The notes: generated by a model not told the origin, from the sequence alone. Positions 49,319 to 60,754 are shown, counted from the stretch's first letter. The stretch is 64,000 nt of DNA from Halomonas sp. QHL1 (GCF_001882345.1 NZ_MINL01000001.1:1945705-2009704), one strand, 5' to 3'. A program made the numbers and translations.

Positions 49319-50641
49319 ATGACTCAGATGACACCCCGCGAAATTGTTCACGCTCTAGACCAGTACATTATTGGCCAGCAGGATGCCAAACGCGCCGTTG
49401 CAATCGCTTTGCGTAACCGCTGGCGCCGTATGCAGCTCGATGACGACCTGCGCCCTGAAGTCACGCCTAAAAATATTTTGATGATTGGCCCCACCGGTGT
49501 GGGTAAAACCGAGATTGCCCGCCGTCTGGCCAAGCTGGCCAAAGCGCCGTTTATTAAAGTTGAAGCGACCAAGTTTACCGAAGTCGGCTACGTGGGCCGG
49601 GATGTTGAGTCGATTATTCGCGACTTAATGGAAGCAGCGATCAAGATGGTCCGTGAACAGGCCAAAGAGGAAGTTAGCCACCGCGCCGAAGATGCTGCAG
49701 AAGACCGCGTGCTAGACGCCCTTCTACCGCCGCCCCGTGGCCAGGAAGATAAGCCGCGGGAAGATAACGGCACACGCCAGACCTTCCGCAAGAAGCTTCG
49801 CGAAGGGCAGTTGGACGACAAAGAGATCGATATCGAAGTATCTTCCCAGGGCCAAGGCATCGACATCATGACGCCCCCGGGCATGGAAGAGATGACCAGC
49901 CAGCTGCAGAGCATGTTCTCCAGCATGGGCCAGCAGAAGCGTGAAAACCGCCGCGTCACGGTCAAAGAGGCGCTGGTACTGCTGCGCGATGAAGAAGCGG
50001 GCAAGCTGGTCAACGAGGAAGAGATCAAGTCCCGCGCGGTCTACTCGGTCGAGCAACACGGCATCGTGTTCCTGGATGAAATCGATAAAGTAGCCAAGGG
50101 CAGCGGCCAGTCCAGCGGTGGCGAAGTCTCCCGTGAAGGCGTCCAGCGCGATCTGCTGCCGCTGATTGAAGGCTCCACCGTCTCGACCAAGTACGGCATG
50201 GTAAAAACCGATCACATACTGTTTATCGCCTCCGGTGCCTTCCACCTGTCGCGTCCGTCGGATCTGATTCCGGAGCTTCAGGGCCGCCTGCCGATCCGCG
50301 TTGAGCTCGACGCGCTTACGCCCAACGACTTTAAGCGCATTCTTACCGAGCCCTCCGCCTCACTGACCAAGCAGTATCAAGCGCTGCTGGCCACCGAAGG
50401 GCTCGACGTTGAGTTTACCCCCGACGGTATCGAGCGCATCGCTCAGATCTCCTGGCAGGTTAACGAAGGCACCGAAAATATCGGCGCTCGCCGCCTGCAC
50501 ACGGTGATGGAGCGGCTGTTAGAGGAAGCCTCTTTCCGAGGCGGCGATATGGAGAGCCCGCTGGTCATTGACGGCGACTACGTCAATGCTCAGCTTGGCG
50601 AACTGGCGGTCGACGAAGATCTGTCGCGGTATATTCTATAA
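49319..50641 (+). CDS. hslU: HslU, ATPase subunit of the HslUV protease
   Basis: HslU is the AAA+ unfoldase feeding HslV. The 440-residue product has Walker A GPTGVGKT (57-64), Walker B VFLDEIDK, the I domain (about 110-230) and the C-terminal EDLSRYIL tail that inserts into HslV to activate it. The ATG at 49319 gives the canonical [10 protein letters not shown] with AAAGG upstream. Confidence 0.98.
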   Translation: MTQMTPREIVHALDQYIIGQQDAKRAVAIALRNRWRRMQLDDDLRPEVTPKNILMIGPTGVGKTEIARRLAKLAKAPFIKVEATKFTEVGYVGRDVESIIRDLMEAAIKMVREQAKEEVSHRAEDAAEDRVLDALLPPPRGQEDKPREDNGTRQTFRKKLREGQLDDKEIDIEVSSQGQGIDIMTPPGMEEMTSQLQSMFSSMGQQKRENRRVTVKEALVLLRDEEAGKLVNEEEIKSRAVYSVEQHGIVFLDEIDKVAKGSGQSSGGEVSREGVQRDLLPLIEGSTVSTKYGMVKTDHILFIASGAFHLSRPSDLIPELQGRLPIRVELDALTPNDFKRILTEPSASLTKQYQALLATEGLDVEFTPDGIERIAQISWQVNEGTENIGARRLHTVMERLLEEASFRGGDMESPLVIDGDYVNAQLGELAVDEDLSRYIL

Positions 50642-50686
50642 GCTACGTCTGCCGTTATTATCAGCACTGGTATAGTCAGCAACAGT

Positions 50687-50707
50687 AAGCCCGCTCTTTG
50701 CGGGCTT
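50687..50707 (+). terminator. Hairpin after hslU
   Basis: An 8-bp perfect stem AAGCCCGC/GCGGGCTT (50687-50694 with 50700-50707) starts 45 bases past the hslU stop codon. There is little T run after it, so it may be a partial terminator. Confidence 0.6.
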
Positions 50708-50753
50708 GCTGCTATGTTCATAAGCCATGGACACTTAGCGATGAGGTCTGATC

Positions 50754-51137
50754 ATGAATGCCCCTACCCCCACTCGGGTTCACTACCATAAGCAGAATCG
50801 CGAGCTGGAACTTGGCTACGCCAATGGGGAGAGTTTTCACCTCCCGGTTGAGTTTTTACGCGTCTATTCGCCTTCCGCCGAAGTACGCGGTCACGGCGGC
50901 GATACGGCGGTACTGCAAGTGGGTAAAAAAGATGTCGGTCTACAGAATATTACCCAGGCGGGCAACTACGCGCTGAAACTGCACTTTGACGATGGCCATG
51001 ACAGCGGGCTGTTTAGCTGGAACTATCTGTATGACCTCGCTACCCACCAAGAGGCCTACTGGAACAACTACTTGCAGCGCTTAAAAGAGGCCGGTGCCTC
51101 ACGAGAGCCCGCCAGTATTCAATTCAAACAACTGTGA
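50754..51137 (+). CDS. DUF971 domain protein
   Basis: This 127-residue protein consists of a DUF971 (gamma-butyrobetaine hydroxylase-like N-terminal) domain: LELGYANGESFHLPVEFLRVYSPSAE, seen as YANGESFHLPVEFLRVYSPS, and the closing DGHDSGLFSWNYLYDLA. No catalytic dioxygenase domain follows. Similar stand-alone proteins next to hslU and ubiE are common in proteobacteria, and some relatives are tied to iron-sulfur cluster work. The function here is unknown. Confidence 0.88.
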   Translation: MNAPTPTRVHYHKQNRELELGYANGESFHLPVEFLRVYSPSAEVRGHGGDTAVLQVGKKDVGLQNITQAGNYALKLHFDDGHDSGLFSWNYLYDLATHQEAYWNNYLQRLKEAGASREPASIQFKQL

Positions 51138-51286
51138 CTACCTGACTCAGGCCTATACAAGAAGCCAGGCAGACAAGCCAGGGTGGACAAGGCTACAATG
51201 GCGTTAACTTTTAATCGCGTCGGCCTTAAGGTCAAAAGGACTTACGGTCGAATTGCCACCGCCTCGAATTCGGGAGCTACTGCCCA

Positions 51287-52042
51287 ATGAGCCCCACAGA
51301 AAAACGCACCACTGACTTTGGTTTTCAGGAAGTCCCTGTTGATGAAAAAGCCTCGCGAGTGGCTGATGTTTTCCACTCTGTGGCTGCCCGCTACGATGTG
51401 ATGAATGACCTGATGTCCATGGGCATCCACCGGATATGGAAGCGCCTTACCATTGAGCGCGCAGGCGTGCGCCCCGGTCACCACGTGCTGGATATCGCGG
51501 GCGGCACGGGGGATTTAACGCTTAAGTTTTCCCGTATGGTTGGCCCCCGGGGCAAAGTCGTACTTGCCGATATTAACGCCTCCATGCTCAAAGTCGGCCG
51601 CGACAAGCTGATGGATAACGGCGTAGGCGGCAACGTCGAGTATGTTCAAGCCAATGCCGAAAGCCTGCCGTTTCCCGACAACAGCTTCGACTGCATCACC
51701 ATTGCCTTTGGCCTACGTAACGTCACCGACAAAGACGCCGCGCTACGCTCCATGGCCCGGGTGCTCAAGCCCGGTGGTCGCCTACTGGTGCTGGAGTTCT
51801 CCAAGCCCAACAACCCGCTGCTCTCCAAGGCCTACGACGAGTACTCTTTCCGCCTGCTGCCCCGAATGGGCGAATTGGTGGCGGGCGACGGCGACAGCTA
51901 TCGCTACTTGGCGGAGTCGATTCGTATGCACCCGGATCAGGAAACGCTCAAAGCCATGATGGAAGAGGCAGGGCTTGAGCGGGTTGAGTACACCAACCTG
52001 ACCGGCGGTATCGTTGCACTGCACCGCGGCATTAAGCTATGA
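51287..52042 (+). CDS. ubiE: Ubiquinone/menaquinone C-methyltransferase UbiE
   Basis: UbiE methylates the benzoquinol ring in ubiquinone synthesis (and demethylmenaquinol where present). The 251-residue product has the family signature [18 protein letters not shown], the SAM-binding [15 protein letters not shown] and LLVLEFSKP near the centre. GGGAG precedes the ATG. It starts the ubiE-ubiJ-ubiB unit. Confidence 0.97.
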   Translation: MSPTEKRTTDFGFQEVPVDEKASRVADVFHSVAARYDVMNDLMSMGIHRIWKRLTIERAGVRPGHHVLDIAGGTGDLTLKFSRMVGPRGKVVLADINASMLKVGRDKLMDNGVGGNVEYVQANAESLPFPDNSFDCITIAFGLRNVTDKDAALRSMARVLKPGGRLLVLEFSKPNNPLLSKAYDEYSFRLLPRMGELVAGDGDSYRYLAESIRMHPDQETLKAMMEEAGLERVEYTNLTGGIVALHRGIKL

Positions 52043-52073
52043 GGTTTCAGACGCTACAGGCCCAGAGGTCAGC

Positions 52074-52730
52074 ATGCTGGTAACCCCGACCTTGCTACTG
52101 GCCGGTTGTGAACGCACGCTCAACGCCCTGCTCGCCCGCGACCCCGCGGCCCCTGCACGGCTAGCGGCACTGGCGGGCAGCCGTTTACTGGTTCGCCTTG
52201 AGCAGCCTCACTTAGCGCTGGTCATTCACTACCATCACGCCGGGCTCGACCTGATGCGCGGCGATGACGTTGATGAAACCGACGTAGACGCAGTGGTAGA
52301 ACTCACTCCGGAAACGTTTTCCGAGTGGATCAGCGGCGCTTCGATTGAACGCCTTATGTTTGATGGCAAGCTGGCCGTGCGCGGGCGTATTCATCTGCTT
52401 GAAGCCACTCGAGACCTGCTCTTCGACCTGGACATCGACTGGGAGAGCGAGCTGGCCCACTGGCTGGGCGATATACCCGCCCACTCCCTGGCCGAAGGCC
52501 TGCGGCGCGCTGCCCGCTGGGGGCTGCGCGCCAAAGACGAGCTGATGCAGGATGTATCTGAATATGTCTTTGAAGAGGCACGCCTGCTGCCTGGGCCGCA
52601 GCAGCGTAGCCTGCTCCGCGAGCACCTGACCGAGTTAGAGGTGGCGACCGATCGCCTGGAAGCGCGCCTAAACCGCTTACAGCGACGACTAGAACAGCTT
52701 CAGCTTGCGCCACAGGAGACGCGCCCATGA
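52074..52730 (+). CDS. ubiJ: Ubiquinone biosynthesis accessory factor UbiJ
   Basis: UbiJ is an SCP2-type lipid-binding factor that holds hydrophobic intermediates in the Ubi complex. The 218-residue product has the SCP2 fold region (about 25-110, ending [21 protein letters not shown], seen as [11 protein letters not shown]), the [16 protein letters not shown] motif, and a C-terminal coiled coil (about 180-215). The ATG at 52074 has AGAGG upstream. It overlaps ubiB by four bases. Confidence 0.93.
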   Translation: MLVTPTLLLAGCERTLNALLARDPAAPARLAALAGSRLLVRLEQPHLALVIHYHHAGLDLMRGDDVDETDVDAVVELTPETFSEWISGASIERLMFDGKLAVRGRIHLLEATRDLLFDLDIDWESELAHWLGDIPAHSLAEGLRRAARWGLRAKDELMQDVSEYVFEEARLLPGPQQRSLLREHLTELEVATDRLEARLNRLQRRLEQLQLAPQETRP

Positions 52731-54349
52731 GTTTGCGCCTGCTACGGATCAGCTGGGTGATCAGCCGCCACCGACTGGACACGCTGCTGCCGTTAGAGCG
52801 GCTGCCCTGGTGGCTCCGGGCGCTGCTGTGGTTTTCTCCGCTACGATTGATCCCCGTTGGCAAGCGCTCACGGGGCGAACGACTGCGCTTGTCGCTGGAG
52901 GCGTTAGGACCGATTTTTATTAAATTCGGCCAAATGCTCTCGACCCGCCGCGACCTGCTGCCAGCGGATATCGCCGATGAGCTTAAACGCCTGCAGGATC
53001 AGGTGCCGCCTTTTCCAGGTGATCAAGCCGCCGACCGGGTCGAGAAAGCGCTGGAAGTGTCGCTGGAAGAGGCCTTTGCTGAGTTCGATCGAGTGCCCTT
53101 GGCCTCGGCGTCGATTGCCCAGGTCCACGCGGCAAGGCTGCACGGCGGCGAAGACGTGGTGGTGAAAATTATTCGCCCCGGCATCGATCGCGTGATGCGC
53201 CAGGATATGGCGCTGATGTACCAAGTCGCCAAATTATGCTCCAAAATCCCCGAGGCGCGCCGCCTGCGCCCGGTGGAAGTCATTCGCGACTACGAAGCCA
53301 CGCTGTTTGACGAGTTGGACCTTTACAAAGAGGCCGCCAATACCTCGCAGCTCAAGCGTAACTTCAAAGACTCACCGCTGCTGTTTGTACCCACCATCTA
53401 CTGGCCCTTCACCCGCCGGCACGTGATGGTGCAGGAGCGCATTCGCGGTATTCCGGTCGCCGATTTAGATACCCTGATTGCTCGTGGCACTAATTTGAAG
53501 AAACTTGCCGAGCGCGGCGTCGAACTGTTCTTTACCCAGGTATTCCGCGACAACTTCTTCCACGCGGACATGCACCCAGGCAATATCTTCGTCAACTGTG
53601 ACAACCCCGAAGATCCCCAGTACATTGCCATCGACTGCGGCATTGTGGGCAGCCTGACGCGGGAAGACCAGGACTACCTGGCGCGGAACCTACTGGCGTT
53701 TTTCCACCAGGACTATTACGAAGTCGCTGCGCTGCACATTGAGTCAGGCTGGGTGGGCGAAAATACCCGAGCCAATGAGTTCGCAGCGGCGATTCGCACC
53801 GTTTGTGAACCCATTTTAGAGAAGCCGTTGAAAGATATCTCCTTCGGCCAAGTGCTATTGGGGCTGTTTCAAACCGCGCGGCGCTTTAATATGGAAGTGC
53901 AGCCGCAGCTGGTACTGTTGCAGAAAACGCTGCTCAATATTGAAGGCCTGGGGCGCCAACTCTATCCGGATCTAGATCTGTGGAGCACCGCCAAGCCCTA
54001 TTTAGAGCAGTGGATGAAAGAGCGTGCCGGGGTGAGCGGTTTATGGGAGTCGCTAAAGCGTCAGGCGCCGGAACTTTCGCACCAGTTGCCCGAACTGCCC
54101 GTACTGGCTCATCAGGCGCTTAGCCGCATGGAGCATGAGCATCGCCAGCGCCATCAGCAGGTCGATTCGATCAACGCCATGCGGGTGCAGATGGCGCGCC
54201 AGGTTAAACGCCTTTACCGCCTGCGGCTTGGCTTGATTCTACTGGCGCTGGCACTGGCGTGGCAGCCATTAAGCGGTTGGATTGCGCTTCAGGAGTGGCC
54301 GATACTAGCGGCCGCCGCCATTGGCCTACTGCTGCTGGTGTGGCAATAG
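52727..54349 (+). CDS. ubiB: Ubiquinone biosynthesis protein kinase-like UbiB
   Basis: UbiB is an atypical kinase/ATPase needed for ubiquinone synthesis at the inner membrane. The 540-residue product has the KxGQ motif [16 protein letters not shown], the ASIAQVHAA glycine-loop substitute, the [12 protein letters not shown] catalytic loop, the IDCGIVGSL metal site, and two C-terminal membrane helices (about 495-540). The order ubiE-ubiJ-ubiB is conserved. Confidence 0.97.
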   Translation: MSLRLLRISWVISRHRLDTLLPLERLPWWLRALLWFSPLRLIPVGKRSRGERLRLSLEALGPIFIKFGQMLSTRRDLLPADIADELKRLQDQVPPFPGDQAADRVEKALEVSLEEAFAEFDRVPLASASIAQVHAARLHGGEDVVVKIIRPGIDRVMRQDMALMYQVAKLCSKIPEARRLRPVEVIRDYEATLFDELDLYKEAANTSQLKRNFKDSPLLFVPTIYWPFTRRHVMVQERIRGIPVADLDTLIARGTNLKKLAERGVELFFTQVFRDNFFHADMHPGNIFVNCDNPEDPQYIAIDCGIVGSLTREDQDYLARNLLAFFHQDYYEVAALHIESGWVGENTRANEFAAAIRTVCEPILEKPLKDISFGQVLLGLFQTARRFNMEVQPQLVLLQKTLLNIEGLGRQLYPDLDLWSTAKPYLEQWMKERAGVSGLWESLKRQAPELSHQLPELPVLAHQALSRMEHEHRQRHQQVDSINAMRVQMARQVKRLYRLRLGLILLALALAWQPLSGWIALQEWPILAAAAIGLLLLVWQ

Positions 54350-54380
54350 AGTGACGCACTAAACGTTTACAAGGATTCCC

Positions 54381-54755
54381 ATGGACAGCAACGCATTAAC
54401 GCCTAACAATTCGACTAGCCACCCCAATGTGCTGGATACGCTCAATGAGGTGTTAAAGCAGCGGCGCCATGCAGCGGCAGAAGAATCTTATGTTGCCTCC
54501 TTGCATCATAAGGGTTTGAACAAGATACTCGAAAAGGTGGGCGAGGAAGCGACAGAAACAGTGCTTGCGGCAAAAGATGCTGAGCATGGTAGCGAGGCTG
54601 AACGCCAAGCGTTGATTTCTGAAACCGCCGACCTGTGGTTTCATAGCCTAGTGATGCTGTCACACCTGGGAATGGATCATCAGGCCGTTTTAGACGAACT
54701 GGCACGGCGCTTCGGCATTTCCGGACACGAGGAAAAAGCCGCCCGCCAGCCATAG
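54381..54755 (+). CDS. hisE: Phosphoribosyl-ATP pyrophosphatase
   Basis: HisE hydrolyses phosphoribosyl-ATP to phosphoribosyl-AMP in histidine synthesis. The 124-residue product has the MazG-like helices with [19 protein letters not shown] and [17 protein letters not shown]. In pseudomonads and others hisI stands just before hisE after ubiB; here only 31 bases separate ubiB and hisE, so hisI is not at this locus. AAGGA precedes the ATG. Confidence 0.95.
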   Translation: MDSNALTPNNSTSHPNVLDTLNEVLKQRRHAAAEESYVASLHHKGLNKILEKVGEEATETVLAAKDAEHGSEAERQALISETADLWFHSLVMLSHLGMDHQAVLDELARRFGISGHEEKAARQP

Positions 54756-54862
54756 TTACCACATATCGCTGTTGCATAGTGGTAACGCGCGTAATGTAGT
54801 GGTAACGCTGGTAGTAGCCATGTTTACATCAGCGCTTGCATCAACGTTTGCATCAACAATGA
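54755..54862. repeat. Repeat cluster between hisE and tatA
   Basis: Two contiguous 20-bp units share TAGTGGTAACGC (54777-54796 and 54797-54816), and the core GTGGTAAC also appears inverted (GTTACCAC, 54755-54762). Three 12-bp units follow: CATCAGCGCTTG (54827-54838), CATCAACGTTTG (54839-54850) and CATCAACAATGA (54851-54862). The cluster fills the tatA leader. Confidence 0.72.
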
Positions 54863-54892
54863 AAGTTAACTTGCTCCCATGAGGAAACGCAT

Positions 54893-55171
54893 ATGTTAGG
54901 TGGCATTAGTATTTGGCAGTTGCTGATTGTACTGGGCATCATCATCCTGGTTTTCGGCACCAAAAAACTGCGTAACGTGGGTACCGACCTGGGCGGGGCG
55001 GTCAAGGGCTTCAAGAAAGCCATGCACGATGAAGAAAAAAATAAAGAGGCAGATAAAGACGACGCCGACCAACCCCATGCCAAAGTGAGCCATGAAGAGC
55101 CGGGCAACACTTATGACGTTCAAGCCGAAGAGAAACAGGCCGCCAACGACCGCAACGAAGAGCGCAAATAA
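54893..55171 (+). CDS. tatA: Sec-independent translocase protein TatA
   Basis: TatA oligomers form the pore for folded, twin-arginine-signal proteins. The 92-residue product has the N-terminal membrane helix ([19 protein letters not shown]), the hinge [10 protein letters not shown] and the amphipathic helix [12 protein letters not shown], then a very acidic tail. GAGGAAA precedes the ATG. First gene of tatABC. Confidence 0.97.
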   Translation: MLGGISIWQLLIVLGIIILVFGTKKLRNVGTDLGGAVKGFKKAMHDEEKNKEADKDDADQPHAKVSHEEPGNTYDVQAEEKQAANDRNEERK

Positions 55172-55174
55172 ACC

Positions 55175-55645
55175 ATGCTGGATATCGGCTTTCTTGAACT
55201 GATGCTGATTGGCGTCGTCGGGCTGTTGGTGCTTGGGCCGGAACGGCTGCCCCGCGCCGCCCGAACGGCGGGCATGTGGATTGGTAAAATCAAGCGTACG
55301 GTATCCGGTATGCAGCGTGAAATCAGCGCCCAACTGGAAGCAGAAGAGCTGCGCCAAAAGCTCAACGAACAGCAAAAGAAGCTCGATGACAGTTTGAAGA
55401 AAGCCAAGTTGGACGTAGAGAGCATTGCCGATAGCCCCTCAAACGCAGCGCCAGCGTCGCAGAGCGATACTGAGCAGCGGGTTGCCAAGGCCAGCTCTCG
55501 ATTGGATGACGCCCTGCAAACGGTGCGTGAAGAAACGCCTCCGTCATCATCTACACCTGCCTCGGCTACGCCCACCCGCGAGGCCGAACCTGAAACGCCT
55601 AACCCTGAGTCGGCTGCACTTAATAAGGATCGTAATCACCAATGA
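55175..55645 (+). CDS. tatB: Sec-independent translocase protein TatB
   Basis: TatB with TatC recognises twin-arginine signal peptides. The 156-residue product has the diagnostic [27 protein letters not shown]-terminus (seen as [11 protein letters not shown] and [10 protein letters not shown]), an amphipathic helix, a coiled coil (about 45-90) and a Ser/Thr/Glu-rich tail. Three bases follow tatA; it overlaps tatC by four. Confidence 0.96.
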   Translation: MLDIGFLELMLIGVVGLLVLGPERLPRAARTAGMWIGKIKRTVSGMQREISAQLEAEELRQKLNEQQKKLDDSLKKAKLDVESIADSPSNAAPASQSDTEQRVAKASSRLDDALQTVREETPPSSSTPASATPTREAEPETPNPESAALNKDRNHQ

Positions 55646-56433
55646 GTATGTCTGGCGATTCAAAGGAGCCGCGGGAAGAGCAGAGCCAAGCCCCCCTGAT
55701 TGAGCACCTGATCGAGCTACGCTCACGGCTAATGCGCGCCGTGATCGTTATCCTGGTGGTCTTTTTGGGCCTCTACTCCTTTGCCAATGATATCTACACC
55801 TTTGTGGCCGAGCCGTTAATGGCGCTACTGCCTGAAGGCTCGCAGATGATCGCCACGGAAGTCGCTTCGCCGTTCTTGGCGCCGTTCAAGCTCACCCTGG
55901 TGGTTGCGGTATTTATTGCTATTCCCTTTGTGCTACACCAAGCCTGGGCGTTTATCGCGCCGGGCCTTTACGACAATGAGAAAGCGCTGGCGATACCGAT
56001 TCTGGTTTCGAGTATTGCACTTTTCTACGGCGGCGCGGCGTTTGCCTATTACGTGGTATTTCCACTGCTGTTTGAGTTTTTCACTCAGACCGGGCCGGAA
56101 AACGTCGCCGTCATGACCGACATTAATCAGTATTTGAACTTCGTTCTTAAGCTGTTTTTTGCCTTCGGCGTAGCGTTTGAAATTCCCATTGCGACCTTTT
56201 TGCTTATTTTATCGGGCGCGACGACGGTGGAGAGCCTGTCTAAAAAGCGCCCGTATATTCTTCTAGGCTGTTTCGTTGTCGGCATGCTGCTAACACCACC
56301 AGACGTGATTTCTCAGAGTCTACTGGCGATACCAATGTATCTGCTTTATGAAGTCGGGCTACTGTTTGGACGCCTGGTGCGTAAGCGCAAAGAGGAGAAA
56401 GAGGCCGCCGAAGAGCAAGAAGCAGACCTCTAA
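55642..56433 (+). CDS. tatC: Sec-independent translocase protein TatC
   Basis: TatC is the six-helix receptor of the Tat pathway. The 263-residue product has [16 protein letters not shown] at the N-terminus, FWLFAP-like [16 protein letters not shown] in the first periplasmic region, and the late segment [22 protein letters not shown], seen as [13 protein letters not shown]. The basic/acidic tail ([17 protein letters not shown]) is usual. Confidence 0.97.
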   Translation: MSMSGDSKEPREEQSQAPLIEHLIELRSRLMRAVIVILVVFLGLYSFANDIYTFVAEPLMALLPEGSQMIATEVASPFLAPFKLTLVVAVFIAIPFVLHQAWAFIAPGLYDNEKALAIPILVSSIALFYGGAAFAYYVVFPLLFEFFTQTGPENVAVMTDINQYLNFVLKLFFAFGVAFEIPIATFLLILSGATTVESLSKKRPYILLGCFVVGMLLTPPDVISQSLLAIPMYLLYEVGLLFGRLVRKRKEEKEAAEEQEADL

Positions 56434-56458
56434 GCACGGGGTCAGGGTGCAGATACTT

Positions 56459-56494
56459 AAAAAACGCCGCCATTAACCATGGCGGCGGTTTTTT
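56459..56494. terminator. Bidirectional terminator between tatC and elbB
   Basis: A 9-bp stem (56465-56473 with 56479-56487) is flanked by an A run on one side and GTTTTTT on the other, so it can stop transcription of tatABC and, on the minus strand, of elbB. Confidence 0.85.
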
Positions 56495-56515
56495 ATCTAG
56501 AGCACAGCGTCGAGC

Positions 56516-57175
56516 TTAATCCATCATTTCGGCAATGCGGTCTACTAGCTTAAAAATACCGGTAGCAGCTTCGCTGATACGCGTTGCCAGCATATAGGCA
56601 GGCGTAGTGACCACACGATGTTCAAGATCCACGACGATATCTTCTACGCCGCAGCTACGGTGCAGGCCGCCCATGGCGCTAATGGCCCCGGAAACCGCCG
56701 GGTCATTGCCCACCGTTACCGCAATGCCCTCATCCAATAGGCGGGGTACCAGTACGGGGGAAATACACATCAAACCAATTGGCTTGGCCTCTTCGCGAAA
56801 CCCCACCAAGGCCGCTTTTAATGCATCTAGAACCTGCATACTGTCACCGGCGCTGGCGAAGTCCGACAGGTTCTTGGCGACGCCAAAACCGCCGGGCACG
56901 ATCACTGCGTCGAAGCTGTCAGCGTCTAACTCCTCCAGCGGGCTGACCTCTCCCCGCGCCAGGCGGGCAGACTCCAGCAGCACGTTGCGCTGCTCGCCCT
57001 CTACCACCTCTTGAGTGAGGTGATTAACCACATGGTGCTGCTCTATATCTGGGGCAAAACAACGGTAACCGATACCCAACTGATCCAAGCGCAGCAGCGT
57101 TAGCGTGGTCTCGTATATTTCTGAACCATCGTAGACGCCGCAGCCGGCTAAAATCACCGCCACCTGTTTGGTCAT
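56516..57175 (-). CDS. elbB: ElbB, DJ-1/PfpI-type glyoxalase-like protein
   Basis: ElbB (YhbL) is a DJ-1/PfpI superfamily protein, linked in E. coli to isoprenoid metabolism and glyoxalase III-like activity. The 219-residue product has VILAGCGVYDGSEIYE at the start, VIVPGGFGVAKNLSDFA and the nucleophile region GLMCISPVLVP with Cys. The ATG at 57175 has AAGGAGA at good spacing. It is divergent from hemB. Confidence 0.93.
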   Translation of the reverse strand: MTKQVAVILAGCGVYDGSEIYETTLTLLRLDQLGIGYRCFAPDIEQHHVVNHLTQEVVEGEQRNVLLESARLARGEVSPLEELDADSFDAVIVPGGFGVAKNLSDFASAGDSMQVLDALKAALVGFREEAKPIGLMCISPVLVPRLLDEGIAVTVGNDPAVSGAISAMGGLHRSCGVEDIVVDLEHRVVTTPAYMLATRISEAATGIFKLVDRIAEMMD

Positions 57176-57331
57176 GCTTATCTCCTTATCCCAGGGTCTG
57201 CCGAACGCAATACAGCAAAGCAATCGCTCACTTTAGTCAGTCTGGCGTGTCGCCACAAGACGCCTTTCGCCGCAAGGTATGGCTGATATACTGACGCCAG
57301 GCCTTCAGGCATATTTATTTTCGATCCTTAA

Positions 57332-58384
<1,053 letters not shown>

Positions 58385-58386
58385 TA

Positions 58387-58413
58387 TGACAACTAGGTGA
58401 CACCTGTTTGTCA
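58387..58413. promoter_or_regulatory. 27-bp palindromic operator candidate before ppk
   Basis: Arms TGACAACTAGGTG (58387-58399) and CACCTGTTTGTCA (58401-58413) are symmetric about base 58400 in 11 of 13 positions. It starts two bases after the hemB stop codon and 78 bp before the ppk start. A second short inverted repeat, GTATCA/TGATAC, is at 58445-58461. Confidence 0.5.
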
Positions 58414-58491
58414 TCTTCTCCCCGCATACTGCACTGATAAACAAGTATCAGGCTATGATACCTTCGAGCTATCAACGCGGGGAGATCCACC

Positions 58492-60681
58492 ATGGACGAG
58501 CAAGCTTCAGATTCCTTACCATTATCGTCTACTGATCACACCAGCAGCGACGGCGATATGCCGCTACGGATCAACCGCACCCCTACCGGCGTTCAAGCGC
58601 GTGAAGCGCTACCTGAAACCGACCTCGACGATACCCAGCTCTACTTCAACCGCGAACTGTCGCATCTACAGTTCAATATTCGCGTGTTGGAGCAGGCGTT
58701 AGACGACGCCCACCCGCTGCTCAACCGGTTAATGTTCCTGCTGATTTTCTCCTCCAACATGGACGAGTTTTTCGAGATTCGCGTGGCGGGCTTAAAGCAT
58801 CAAATTGCCCTGGGCGACGACACCACCGCCGCCGATGGCCGCCTGCCCAAAGCGGTGCTGGCCGAGATATCGCAGCTTGCCCACGCGCAAATTGACCGCC
58901 AGTATCAGATACTCAATGACACTTTGTTACCTGCGCTGGAAACCCATGGGCTGCGTTTTCGTCGCCGCGATCAGTGGACGGGTAAGCAGAAAGCCTGGGT
59001 TAAGGCATTTTTTGATAACGAAATCATGCCGGTCATCAGCCCGATCGGCCTCGACCCCTCGCACCCTTTCCCGCGGCTGGTGAATAAAAGCCTCAACTTT
59101 ATTGTTGAGCTGGAAGGCAAAGATGCCTTTGGTCGCGCTGGGGGCATGGCGATTCTTCCCGCACCACGCTCGCTGCCGCGCCTGATGGCGCTGCCCAAGG
59201 AGCTGTGCGAAGAGGGTTTCTCGGAGTATGTTTTCCTCTCGTCGATGATTCATGCCCACGCCGAGGAGCTATTTCCCGGCATGAGCGTGCGCGGCTGCTA
59301 CCAATTCCGGCTGACCCGCAATGCGGATATGAGCGTTGACCCAGAGGAAGTTTCGGATCTCGCCTCTGCGCTGCGCGGTGAGCTGCTGGCACGCCGCTAC
59401 GGCAGCGGGGTGCGCCTGGAAGTCGCCGACAGCTGCCCCGATGACTTGACCAGCTTTTTACTGCGCCAGTTTGAGCTTGAGAGCGACGACTTGTATCGCG
59501 TCAAAGGGCCAGTCAACCTGACCCGAATGATGTCGGTGCTGGGTGATGTGGATCGTCCTGAATTGCTCTATCGTCCGTTCACTCCCAGCATTCCCAAAGC
59601 GCTCAAATCGGGTAGTCTGTTTGACGCCATCGCCAAGAACGACATTCTGCTCCATCACCCCTTCCAGTCGTTTACGCCGATTGAAGACCTGCTGCGCGAG
59701 GCCGCCCGGGATCCAAATGTACTGGCGGTGAAGCAGACCCTTTATCGAACGGGCGCAGACTCGGCCATTGTCAGTGCGCTGGTTGAAGCGGCCAGCCAGG
59801 GAAAAGAAGTCACTGTGGTCATTGAGCTGCGCGCGCGCTTTGATGAAGCCGACAACCTACAGCTAGCTTCACGCCTGCAAGAAGCCGGGGCGATCGTTGT
59901 CTACGGTATTATGGCGTACAAAACTCACGCCAAAATGCTGCACATTGTGCGCCGTGAAAAAGGCGAGCTGTGCTACTACGCGCACCTGGGCACCGGTAAC
60001 TATCACTCTAAAACCGCCAAGCTTTACACCGACTACAGCCTGCTGACTGCCAACAAAGCGCTGTGTGCCGATGTGCATAAAGTTTTTCAGCAGCTATCGG
60101 GAATGGGCCGGGCGCGCAAAATCGACACGCTGTTGCACGCGCCGTTCACCTTACACGAGCGGCTGGTGGCAATGATTGAGCGCGAGGCGCAGATAGCGCG
60201 CAAGGGCAAGCGCGGGCATATCATCATTAAGTGCAACTCGTTAACTGAGCCCAAGCTTATCAAGGCGCTCTACCGGGCCTCTCAAGCGGGGGTTGAGTGC
60301 GATTTGATTATTCGCGGTATGTGCTGTTTGAAGCCCGGGGTACCGGGGGTTTCCGACAATATTCGCGTGCGCTCGATTATTGGACGTTTGCTGGAGCATA
60401 CCCGGGTATTCCACTTCCACAATGACGGCAAGTCAGAAACTTGGTGCTCTAGCGCGGACTTTATGTCGCGCAATATGTTCCACCGTGTGGAGACCTGCTT
60501 CCCACTGCTGGATAAGAAGCTCGCCACCCGGGTGCGTAAAGACCTCGAGACCTACCTGGTGGATAACTGCCAGAGCTGGCTGCTCCAAACCGACGGCAGC
60601 TATCAACTACAAGACCCAGGTGAAGCCGACGCGATCAGTGCCCAAGAAACGCTGCTCTACGCCTACGCTTCGAAAAGCTAG
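58492..60681 (+). CDS. ppk1: Polyphosphate kinase 1
   Basis: PPK1 reversibly polymerises the gamma-phosphate of ATP into polyphosphate at the inner membrane. The 729-residue product has the N and head domains (YFNRELSHLQFN, SSNMDEFFEIRVAG), catalytic His479 in YKTHAKML and His498 in YYAHLGTGNY, 19 residues apart as in E. coli (435 and 454), and the C-terminal SADFMSRNMFHRVE. The N-terminus has about 45 extra residues. GGGAG precedes the ATG. No ppx is adjacent. Confidence 0.97.
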   Translation: MDEQASDSLPLSSTDHTSSDGDMPLRINRTPTGVQAREALPETDLDDTQLYFNRELSHLQFNIRVLEQALDDAHPLLNRLMFLLIFSSNMDEFFEIRVAGLKHQIALGDDTTAADGRLPKAVLAEISQLAHAQIDRQYQILNDTLLPALETHGLRFRRRDQWTGKQKAWVKAFFDNEIMPVISPIGLDPSHPFPRLVNKSLNFIVELEGKDAFGRAGGMAILPAPRSLPRLMALPKELCEEGFSEYVFLSSMIHAHAEELFPGMSVRGCYQFRLTRNADMSVDPEEVSDLASALRGELLARRYGSGVRLEVADSCPDDLTSFLLRQFELESDDLYRVKGPVNLTRMMSVLGDVDRPELLYRPFTPSIPKALKSGSLFDAIAKNDILLHHPFQSFTPIEDLLREAARDPNVLAVKQTLYRTGADSAIVSALVEAASQGKEVTVVIELRARFDEADNLQLASRLQEAGAIVVYGIMAYKTHAKMLHIVRREKGELCYYAHLGTGNYHSKTAKLYTDYSLLTANKALCADVHKVFQQLSGMGRARKIDTLLHAPFTLHERLVAMIEREAQIARKGKRGHIIIKCNSLTEPKLIKALYRASQAGVECDLIIRGMCCLKPGVPGVSDNIRVRSIIGRLLEHTRVFHFHNDGKSETWCSSADFMSRNMFHRVETCFPLLDKKLATRVRKDLETYLVDNCQSWLLQTDGSYQLQDPGEADAISAQETLLYAYASKS

Positions 60682-60704
60682 ACTTCGAAGCATTAGCTCT
60701 CATA

Positions 60705-60737
60705 TCAAAAACCCGCTGCTTAATGCAGCGGGTTTGA
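60705..60737. terminator. Bidirectional terminator between ppk1 and metE
   Basis: An 11-bp perfect stem (60709-60719 with 60725-60735, loop TTAAT) separates the convergent genes. On the minus strand GGGTTTTTGATATG gives a good T run for metE; on the plus strand the run is TTT. Confidence 0.82.
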
Positions 60738-60754
60738 TTATGTTCTGTAACCGT

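Noticed and set aside
51150-51201. Possible 14-16 bp CAAG-led repeats before ubiE
   Set aside because: Units match too poorly and differ in length, so they were not counted with the other arrays.
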